Of a stretch of 12,150 nt of DNA, positions 6,295 through 12,150 are shown piece by piece. The position numbers and the translations under genes are program-made. How positions within the stretch are numbered: position 1 is the stretch's first letter; every line of letters starts with the position of its first letter. Source of the DNA: UMGS1908 sp045588795. GTDB lineage: Bacteria; Bacillota; Clostridia; Christensenellales; UBA1242. The stretch is taken from the NCBI GenBank assembly GCA_045588795.1, contig JAZNEY010000016.1, forward strand, positions 1-12,150. The letters run 5' to 3'. A model generated the notes under the pieces. That model searched no databases, had not been told where the DNA came from, and saw only the letters and a list, made by a program, of their open reading frames with translations.

Positions 6295-7605
6295 TTACAC
6301 CGTGCGGATTATGTCGCCCTCTAAAACTTTCTCAATTATTTTTTCAGCGTCAGACTTTTTCATTTTTTCGCTTGGTGAAAGCAATAGATAAAGTTTTTGT
6401 TGTACATTCTTTGCATCTTGCACCGCATTTCCGTTTTGGTCCTCCATTGACTCAATCACAAACCTTTCGTTAAATGCAATTGTTGGTGATAAAATTTCGA
6501 GCTTATCTCCGACCTTAAATCTATTTCGCATTTCAACTAAAATTTCTGTTTTGCCACTCGTATTAACCCTCTTGCCCCTTACAACTCCTAAAAAGGAAGA
6601 TGATTGAGTTTGATGATTGGTCGCATAGTTTTGCTTGACCTCACCATCATCAACCATAAACCCTGTTGTGTATTTTCTGTGGCTGGACTTTTCAAGTTCG
6701 GTTATATAATCCTCTGGCTTTAATGCTTTATCCAAACGCCCCGAAAGAATTGCGTCAATTGCTCTTCGGTATGCGTTCACAACCGTTGCAAGGTAATATG
6801 GAGACTTCATTCTGCCTTCTATCTTAAATGAGCGGACTCCCGCAGTCATTAGTTTTTCAAGGTGATGAATTAGACATAAATCTTTGCTGTTTAAAATGTA
6901 TGTGCCACGAGCGTCCTCTTGAATCTCATAAAAATTGTCTTTTCTCTCCTCGCTGAACTTTGCGTTCTCTGGTGCTTCCGCTCTTTCAGATAGGTAGTAA
7001 CTGTATCTGCACGCCTGCACGCACTCACCACGGTTACTGTCTCTGCCGGTTAGATAGTTTGAAAGCAAACACCTGCCCGAATATGATATACACATTGCAC
7101 CGTGAACAAAGACCTCTACTTCAACATTTTTCTTCCCAAGTTCCTTTGTGATTTCTGAAACCTCAGCAAGCGAAAGTTCTCTTGCAAGCACCACTCTTTT
7201 TGCATTAAAGTGATTTACATACGCAAGCGCACTGTTTAGGTTTGTCGTGTTTGCCTGCGTACTGATATGAAGTTCAAGATTTGGAGCAACCCTTTGAATG
7301 GTGTCCATAATTCCAATGTCTGAAACAATAACTCCATCAGCACCGGCATCTGCAACCATTTTTATATAAGATTCAAGTCTTTCAAGGTCGTTATTCCTTG
7401 GATAGATATTTATTGTTACATATGCCTTTTTGCCCCTTTCGTGTGCGTAGGCTATTGGCTCACGGATATCTTCAAAGTTTGACGCAAAAGCACGAAGTCC
7501 AAACTCTTTTCCAGCAAAATATACAGCATCTGCACCAAAATGCAGGGCTGTTTTTAATTTCTCCATATCGCCAGCAGGGGCTAAAAGTTCAAATTTGTTT
7601 TCCAT
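6295..7605 (-). CDS. trhP: U32-family protein, TrhP-type tRNA uridine-34 hydroxylase
   Basis: A 436-residue protein of peptidase family U32, whose members such as TrhP (YegQ, YrrO) hydroxylate U34 of tRNA to 5-hydroxyuridine using a prephenate-derived supply and an iron-sulphur centre. The N-terminal half reads as a TIM-barrel-like fold (ELLAPAGDMEKLKTALHFGA at the start). The family signature is at 164-182 (EVFVHGAMCISYSGRCLLS). Cys172, Cys179 and Cys195 plus Cys199 or Cys244 would bind a [4Fe-4S] cluster. The C-terminal 85 residues form the beta-barrel-like U32 C-domain. Length matches YrrO-type proteins. The ATG is supported by AAGGA eight bases upstream. It is the last gene of the four-gene run, with TrmR two genes upstream, and the pairing supports the tRNA role over a protease role. 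No clear terminator follows before the fic operator region. Confidence 0.85.
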   Translation of the reverse strand: MENKFELLAPAGDMEKLKTALHFGADAVYFAGKEFGLRAFASNFEDIREPIAYAHERGKKAYVTINIYPRNNDLERLESYIKMVADAGADGVIVSDIGIMDTIQRVAPNLELHISTQANTTNLNSALAYVNHFNAKRVVLARELSLAEVSEITKELGKKNVEVEVFVHGAMCISYSGRCLLSNYLTGRDSNRGECVQACRYSYYLSERAEAPENAKFSEERKDNFYEIQEDARGTYILNSKDLCLIHHLEKLMTAGVRSFKIEGRMKSPYYLATVVNAYRRAIDAILSGRLDKALKPEDYITELEKSSHRKYTTGFMVDDGEVKQNYATNHQTQSSSFLGVVRGKRVNTSGKTEILVEMRNRFKVGDKLEILSPTIAFNERFVIESMEDQNGNAVQDAKNVQQKLYLLLSPSEKMKKSDAEKIIEKVLEGDIIRTV

Positions 7606-7646
7606 AATGCTATTCCTTTGAAATTTAATTTCTTCGGTTTTTTCGT

Positions 7647-8138
7647 TTAGTAGGTCTTACCCTCTTTTCTTCTTTTTCTTTTCTTTATCTTTCTTTGTAT
7701 CTTAAATTTCACGCCATCAATAAATATGTCTAGCGAAATTAAAAACAAGTTAAACAAAAGAAGTGCAACCGCACCAATAAGTGCAACAGTATCAACCTTT
7801 GACGCGACCAAAATGTTCACGATTGATATCACCACAATTAGCAGTTTTATGATTTTTTTAAACCACTTCATTGTGCCTTTGTACATTGACACGCTTTCTT
7901 TTTCAAACTTTCTTTGTTTTATACTGAAAAGCACCATCAATGCAAATGCTACAACATAAATCATAAACATAATTGTTGTAACCCGTGCAAGAGCCTTGTT
8001 TTCTGCGGTCGTTTCAAACAACAACTTAAATGTTAATACCGTTTGCAAAAGCATAGAAATAAGAGTGAAGCCAAAAACAATTAGACTTCCCCTCTTTTTC
8101 TTTCTTTTAGATTTTACATTTTCTTTTGTCTCTTCCAT
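7647..8138 (-). CDS. Small four-TM membrane protein of unknown function
   Basis: A 163-residue protein with a lysine/arginine-rich cytoplasmic N-terminus (SKRKKKRG at 10-17) and four hydrophobic segments at about 18-42, 52-71, 94-112 and 117-141. It ends in a very basic tail (KIQRKIKKRKRRKEGK). The positive charges at both ends place both termini inside. No catalytic motif is visible and I do not recognise the family. The ATG at 8138 has only a weak upstream GGG. It sits 41 bases before trhP and 75 bases after trmR, so it is probably co-transcribed. A role in RNA modification is not evident, but the basic tail could contact RNA. Confidence 0.75.
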   Translation of the reverse strand: MEETKENVKSKRKKKRGSLIVFGFTLISMLLQTVLTFKLLFETTAENKALARVTTIMFMIYVVAFALMVLFSIKQRKFEKESVSMYKGTMKWFKKIIKLLIVVISIVNILVASKVDTVALIGAVALLLFNLFLISLDIFIDGVKFKIQRKIKKRKRRKEGKTY

Positions 8139-8158
8139 ATTTACCCGACTTTCCTATT

Positions 8159-8204
8159 TTTGCTTGCCCCCGAAAAAGTGCTACACAAACAAGTTGCAAG
8201 CAAA
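8159..8204 (-). other. Intercistronic hairpin between trmR and the four-TM gene
   Basis: A perfect nine-base inverted repeat, TTTGCTTGC (minus strand 8204-8196) and GCAAGCAAA (8167-8159), encloses a 28-base loop containing a G-run. There is no T-tract of terminator length after it. It could be a transcript-processing or stability element within the operon. Confidence 0.4.
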
Positions 8205-8213
8205 TGCTGGTTT

Positions 8214-8849
8214 TTAATGTCTTTCAGCCTCTGGTGTTTTCTTGGTTGCAACTAGAACGCCATCTTCAAAGTCATAAAGCGTTACATTTTCAAGCCTTTG
8301 GTCTTTATGCACCTTGTCAATAAATTCACGCATATTCACAACAATTGTTCTGTGCTTTTTCTCTGGAATTTCAGGTTCTCCCTTGACCATTCCGTGATAC
8401 AAAACATCATCAGCAACCAAAACACCACCATCACTTAAAAGTGTGATAAGTTTCTCATACATTCTGTTGTAACTTGACTTGTTGCAGTCTAGAAAAATTA
8501 GGTCAAACTTTTGCACATTCCTTGCGTTCACTAGGCTTGTTGTTATAGCCTCTGCGTCTGCATTTACTGGAAGTGCTCTGTCATAGAAATCGTATTCGGC
8601 TAGTGTATGCAATAGTTCTTGAAAGTTGTCTCTGTCCTTTTCAACAGCCAATAGATTTGATTTTTCAGACGCTGACAGCATTACAACCGAACTAAACCCC
8701 TTGCCCGAGCCAAGTTCAAGTATCATATTCGGATTAAGTTTATCTACAATCTTTTCAATAAGCGCAGTAGTCTTTGGTCTGATGATTGGAAAATCGCCAA
8801 GTTTCTTTCTAAATTCTTCTAATTCTTTTTTTCTTTTTGCATCTATCAT
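8214..8849 (-). CDS. trmR: TrmR-type tRNA 5-hydroxyuridine methyltransferase
   Basis: A 211-residue class I SAM-dependent O-methyltransferase of the small-molecule/COMT type that includes Bacillus TrmR (YrrM), which methylates 5-hydroxyuridine-34 of tRNA to 5-methoxyuridine. The SAM loop ILELGSGKGFSS is at 43-54, with acidic Glu70 at the end of the second strand. Metal-binding acids are DLIFLDCNKSSY at 116-127 (Asp121) and VADDVLYHG at 145-153 (Asp147, Asp148). The ATG at 8849 follows AGAGGG with seven-base spacing. It begins 25 bases after the RNase J stop codon and lies upstream of the trhP gene that supplies its substrate, as in the yrrMNO cluster of Bacillus. Other members of this fold methylate catechols, so the tRNA assignment leans on the neighbourhood. 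Confidence 0.82.
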   Translation of the reverse strand: MIDAKRKKELEEFRKKLGDFPIIRPKTTALIEKIVDKLNPNMILELGSGKGFSSVVMLSASEKSNLLAVEKDRDNFQELLHTLAEYDFYDRALPVNADAEAITTSLVNARNVQKFDLIFLDCNKSSYNRMYEKLITLLSDGGVLVADDVLYHGMVKGEPEIPEKKHRTIVVNMREFIDKVHKDQRLENVTLYDFEDGVLVATKKTPEAERH

Positions 8850-8874
8850 TTTATTACCCTCTTTTCATTGGTTT

Positions 8875-11010
8875 TTATATCAAGTGGAATACCGGTAGTA
8901 TTACTGGACTTCTGCCAATTTTCTTCACGAAGAAGTTTCGAATAGGCTTACGAACTGCAAGTTTTGCCTCTTCTATATCAAATCTTTCCATTGCTTGGAT
9001 ATTTTTTAGCGCTTCAAGCACAATTCTTTGAATTTCGGCATTAAGTTTTTCAGCCTCATCTTGATAAACTAGACCTCTTGTCAAAATTACAGGAACACCT
9101 AAAACCTCATTAGTCGCCTTTCTGATTGCAACTGTTGAAATCAAAATTCCATCTTCTGCAAGCTGTGCTCGGTCTCGAAGAACAACGCTTGTAGCGTCTC
9201 CTATTCCAAAGCCATCAATTAATACCTCGCCAGCCTTTACATCTTCAAGTCTTTCAATTTGACCATTTCGAAGTGAAATTTGTGCTCCGTTTTCAACCAT
9301 CATAACATTTTCATCTCTCATTCCAAGACTTTTTGCAAGTTCTGAGTGGCGTAATAAATGTCTGTACTCACCGTGAACTGGAATGAAGTTCTTTGCTTTT
9401 ACCAAACTGTGCATAGTTTTTAATTCCTCTATGCAAGCGTGCCCTGACGCGTGCACATCTTCGTGAATTACAACCGCACCCTTTTTAGATAGATTGTTTA
9501 TAATTCTGTTCACCATAAATTCATTTCCCGGAATTGGTGATGAACTCAAAATTACTGTGTCGTTGTCGCCAATTTCAACCCTGTTGAACTCGCCATTTGC
9601 AAGCCTTGAAAGAGCACTCGCTGGCTCGCCTTGTGCACCGGTGCAAATAACTAAAACTTTTCCATCTTCCATATTTGAAATCTTTTCAATGTCAACAAAG
9701 ACCTCTTTTGGATATGTTAGTTTTCCAACCTTAGACGCTGCGTCTAGGTTGTTTTCAATACTTCTTCCAACTGTCGCAACCTTTCTTCCATACTTGATTG
9801 CAAGATTTATTATCTGTTGCACTCTGTAAATATTACTTGAAAAAGTCGCAACAAATACTCTTCTTCCTATGCTGTTTTTGAAAATCTCCTCAATCCTTGC
9901 TCCGACCTCGCTTTCACTCAATGTGTAGCCCGGTCTTTCAACATTGGTGCTTTCGCACATAAAGAGGTCAACACCCTCTTCTCCAATCTCTGCAATTCTT
10001 GGCAAATCTATCATCTTTCCATCAATTGGTCTAAAATCAATTTTGAAGTCGCCACTGTGGAATATAACACCTGCTGGAGTTGAAATCTTGATTGCATAAG
10101 CGTCTGCTATTGAGTGGTTAACATCAATGAACTCAACTGCAAATCTTCCAATTTTGTATGGCTCTCGAGCCCTTGCAATATGAAGTGGAACATTCTTCAC
10201 GTTATGCTCTCGAAGTTTGTTCTCAATCAATGCGAGCGTTAGTCTTGACGAGTATATTGACGCCTTTGGGAAGTTCTTAATAAGATAAGGAATTGCACCA
10301 ATGTGGTCCTCGTGCCCGTGAGTGATTAAAAAGGCTTGCACCTTGTCTGCGTTATCCTTTAAATATGTTACATCTGGAACAACTAGGTCAATGCCCGGCA
10401 TTTCTTCGTTCGGGAACATTACACCACAATCAATAACAACAATTTCATCTCTGTACTCAATTGCTGTCATATTTTTACCAATCTCACCAACTCCGCCAAG
10501 ATAGGTGATTTTAATTTCCTCACCGCTTGTCTTTTTATTTTTTGCTTTCTCCGACAGTCTCCTGGTCGCAAGGTTTGCTCTTGCCATATCATCAATGTAG
10601 CCAAGTTCTTCTGGGGTCTTTTCTCTGCCCCGCTTCTCTCCTCTTTGAAGATTTTGAGATTGCCTTGAATTTTGCATTCTTGAAACATTTGAGGTCATAA
10701 CCTCAACCCCGCTAGATTTTACCGGTTGCATTTTTCTTGCGGTTTGGTTTTGAGTGTGCTGTTGCTTTTGTTGTTTTTGCACTCTTGGTATGCCAAAAGA
10801 CATCACACCATCAAGGTTTGACATATCCATCTTTCGAATATTTCCGCTTTGAGTAATTGGCTTTTTCAAGTTAGGTTGTTCCACAATTTGCACACCACCT
10901 TGAAATGGTTGAGCAATAACTTTTGACTCTTGCGTTTGTTTAGGTTTTTTTACCACTCCACTTTGAGTAGGCATACTAACCCCATTGTTTTTGTTTTCTT
11001 CTAAAATCAT
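8875..11010 (-). CDS. rnj: Ribonuclease J with long N-terminal extension
   Basis: A 711-residue protein. Metallo-beta-lactamase/beta-CASP nuclease that processes and degrades mRNA and rRNA by 5'-3' exo- and endonucleolytic cleavage in the cytoplasm. The catalytic part starts at about 166 (IKITYLGGVGEIGKNMTAIE). Zinc ligands are HGHEDH at 231-236, His299 (VNHSIADAYAI) and Asp321 (FHSGDFKID). The beta-CASP region spans about 383-525, with HASGH at 520-524, and His546 is in PVHGEYRHL. The C-terminal domain ends in SPVILPVFHL. The core of about 545 residues equals a normal RNase J, so the first 165 residues are extra: rich in Gln, Lys, Ser and Arg, probably disordered. The start is uncertain: the ATG at 11010 has a poor ribosome site, and another ATG lies at codon 13. 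It heads the likely four-gene operon. There is only one RNase J here, so J1 versus J2 is not assigned. Confidence 0.93.
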   Translation of the reverse strand: MILEENKNNGVSMPTQSGVVKKPKQTQESKVIAQPFQGGVQIVEQPNLKKPITQSGNIRKMDMSNLDGVMSFGIPRVQKQQKQQHTQNQTARKMQPVKSSGVEVMTSNVSRMQNSRQSQNLQRGEKRGREKTPEELGYIDDMARANLATRRLSEKAKNKKTSGEEIKITYLGGVGEIGKNMTAIEYRDEIVVIDCGVMFPNEEMPGIDLVVPDVTYLKDNADKVQAFLITHGHEDHIGAIPYLIKNFPKASIYSSRLTLALIENKLREHNVKNVPLHIARAREPYKIGRFAVEFIDVNHSIADAYAIKISTPAGVIFHSGDFKIDFRPIDGKMIDLPRIAEIGEEGVDLFMCESTNVERPGYTLSESEVGARIEEIFKNSIGRRVFVATFSSNIYRVQQIINLAIKYGRKVATVGRSIENNLDAASKVGKLTYPKEVFVDIEKISNMEDGKVLVICTGAQGEPASALSRLANGEFNRVEIGDNDTVILSSSPIPGNEFMVNRIINNLSKKGAVVIHEDVHASGHACIEELKTMHSLVKAKNFIPVHGEYRHLLRHSELAKSLGMRDENVMMVENGAQISLRNGQIERLEDVKAGEVLIDGFGIGDATSVVLRDRAQLAEDGILISTVAIRKATNEVLGVPVILTRGLVYQDEAEKLNAEIQRIVLEALKNIQAMERFDIEEAKLAVRKPIRNFFVKKIGRSPVILPVFHLI

Positions 11011-11022
11011 TTTGTTTCTTTT

Positions 11023-11100
11023 TTAGTTTTTGGCATTGAACTTGCCTGCGTTTTCTTTTTTAAAAATCAAAGACTTTGGCGGAGTCCAAGCCAAAAACAT
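11023..11100 (-). CDS. Possible 25-codon leader ORF in frame with rnj
   Basis: A 25-codon frame (starting MFLAWTPPKS) opens with ATG at 11100 behind AAGGAG, the best Shine-Dalgarno near rnj. It is very close to the ATG; a TTG two codons on would have eight-base spacing. The frame ends at TAA 11025-11023 and is in frame with rnj, only four codons before the rnj ATG. A second short frame, MPKTKKETK, starts inside it (minus 11036) and its TGA overlaps the rnj ATG. It may be a leader peptide, an interrupted N-terminus of rnj, or chance. Confidence 0.35.
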   Translation of the reverse strand: MFLAWTPPKSLIFKKENAGKFNAKN

Positions 11101-11147
11101 TTCTCCTTATATAAAAATTTTATAAATTAAAAATAATCAAACTTTAA

Positions 11148-12050
11148 CTAATCTTGAACAGGATTTACAATTGTGCTTGAATCAATGTAATATCTCATTG
11201 AATTTTCTTGGTAGTATGAAATTAATGAATATGCAACATTTACAACTGGAATTGCTGGAATAATAAGAATTAAACCTGCACCAAGAGTAAATACCGTTAA
11301 TATCATAACAAGTGCAAACTCAACCAAATACAACAAAAATGCACCAAGTGCAAGGCGAGGAAAATTACGAGTTACCATTTTAAAATTGTTTTTAAGGCTT
11401 TTAAATAAACCCTTTCCATTTGTTAGATAGTCTGGCAAAAACCACATTGTGAATGTGAATTTAAGTGAGAATATGATAAGTAAAACAATAATTAAAAGTG
11501 GCATAAATAGTGTTGCCTTTAAAAATGTATTTGCTATCACCCCGTAAAGCATTAGTGCACCAACACCAAGAGCAAGAGATGGCAATTTAACAAAAGTATT
11601 AATTAATGCAAATGGAATACTGCTTTTAAGTGATGATAAAAATCTGTGTATCCAGCCATAATTCACGCTTGAACAAAGTTTTGCATTCACAAGGTCGCCC
11701 GCTGTGTAGTATGAAAGCGAAAGAGCAAAACTTGGAACTAGAACTATTAAAAGAATTGAAAACACATAACTTCCCCAAAGATTTGGAGCATTGGAAACAA
11801 ATAGCCCCCAAAGTGATGACATAAGTTCTTCAAAGCCGACTGCGACATTCAATGGCTCTTTGTAAACAAGTTCAAGGTAGGCTAAAAGCTCACCAAACCA
11901 GCCCGCCTTTGATAGCATATCAAATATTGGTGTCAATGTTCCCCATAAACACAATCCCACAAGTGCAACCAAAATTAAAGTGTACACCATCTGCTTCCAG
12001 ATTAACACAAAATTTCTTCCACAAATTAATAGCGCATTTTTGATATTCAT
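11148..12050 (-). CDS. Polytopic membrane protein of unknown function
   Basis: A 300-residue hydrophobic protein with about six membrane segments: roughly 16-38, 93-117, 145-170, 180-205, 236-256 and 257-280. The loop at 40-90 is probably extracytoplasmic and contains aromatic and acidic residues. The short N-terminus MNIKNALLICGRN is basic, and the C-terminal tail (YYQENSMRYYIDSSTIVNPV) is hydrophilic. No transporter signature, ATP-binding motif or catalytic residue pattern was recognised, and I do not name a family. The ATG at 12050 follows GAGAGGG with a spacing of about five bases. It ends 137 bases before the rnj ATG, with no clear terminator between, so read-through into rnj cannot be excluded. 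An imperfect dyad lies just upstream. Confidence 0.82.
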   Translation of the reverse strand: MNIKNALLICGRNFVLIWKQMVYTLILVALVGLCLWGTLTPIFDMLSKAGWFGELLAYLELVYKEPLNVAVGFEELMSSLWGLFVSNAPNLWGSYVFSILLIVLVPSFALSLSYYTAGDLVNAKLCSSVNYGWIHRFLSSLKSSIPFALINTFVKLPSLALGVGALMLYGVIANTFLKATLFMPLLIIVLLIIFSLKFTFTMWFLPDYLTNGKGLFKSLKNNFKMVTRNFPRLALGAFLLYLVEFALVMILTVFTLGAGLILIIPAIPVVNVAYSLISYYQENSMRYYIDSSTIVNPVQD

Positions 12051-12075
12051 TTTTCCCTCTCAATTTAACCTATTC

Positions 12076-12102
12076 AACTAAATCAATCAGATTAGTTTAG
12101 TT
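12076..12102. repeat. Imperfect 27-base dyad upstream of the polytopic membrane protein gene
   Basis: AACTAAATCAATC and GATTAGTTTAGTT form arms with 11 of 13 complementary positions around one base. It ends about 25 bases upstream of the start codon, where an operator or a leader hairpin could act. No convincing -35/-10 pair was found in the surrounding AT-rich sequence. In one frame the region beyond 12097 reads as a possible C-terminal tail of another minus-strand gene, but it is too short to call. Confidence 0.3.
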
Positions 12103-12150
12103 AATTTTATCAACAAATTTAATTAGTCCTCTTTTACTTTCAAGAAATAG

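Noticed and set aside
12097..12150. Possible C-terminal tail of another minus-strand gene (frame ending at TAA 12099-12097)
   Set aside because: Only 17 codons are visible and a second frame is also open for eight codons; this is too little to call a gene.

Overview
The window looks like a chromosomal segment of a low-GC, endospore-forming Gram-positive bacterium, most likely a member of the class Clostridia. The evidence is the AT-rich sequence, an intact sporulation sigma factor K gene, RNase J, Gram-positive style ribosome binding sites and TTGACA/TATAAT promoters, and a Cys/His-rich repetitive surface protein of the kind common in gut Clostridia. I cannot name a genus. Nearly everything is on the minus strand; only sigK reads on the plus strand.

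Layout, low to high coordinates. (1) 1-1766: the N-terminal 588 codons of a large anchored surface protein, running off the left edge. (2) 1767-2991: a membrane-embedded LuxR-type regulator (seven TM segments plus C-terminal HTH) with its own promoter and terminator. Between it and the surface protein gene lie four phased GTCC repeats. (3) 3039-3543: RNase P RNA with a near-perfect promoter and a terminator. (4) 3577-4264: a small unrecognised lipoprotein, divergent from sigK. (5) 4414-5168: sigK and a bidirectional terminator shared with the convergent gene. (6) 5206-6237: a Fic-domain protein with an N-terminal HTH, a consensus promoter, and three copies of a TTCCG-N4-CGGAA type dyad spaced about 42 bp apart. 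(7) 6295-11010: a run of four same-strand genes, transcribed in the order RNase J, TrmR-type tRNA methyltransferase, a four-TM protein, and a U32-family TrhP-type tRNA hydroxylase. (8) 11148-12050: a polytopic membrane protein of unknown role.

How they work together. TrhP (uridine 34 to 5-hydroxyuridine) and TrmR (5-hydroxyuridine to 5-methoxyuridine) are consecutive steps of wobble-base modification. Here they share a likely operon with an mRNA/rRNA-processing nuclease, so this block is RNA metabolism. The two most notable regulatory arrangements are the phased repeat array between the membrane-bound LuxR gene and the surface protein gene, and the three-dyad array upstream of and inside the fic promoter. 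Both suggest local one-component circuits. The RNase J gene also has an unusual low-complexity N-terminal extension of about 165 residues, and a 25-codon in-frame ORF upstream separated from it by one stop codon.

No CRISPR array, tRNA, insertion sequence, attachment site or replication origin was seen, and no gene-free stretch exceeds 300 bases.
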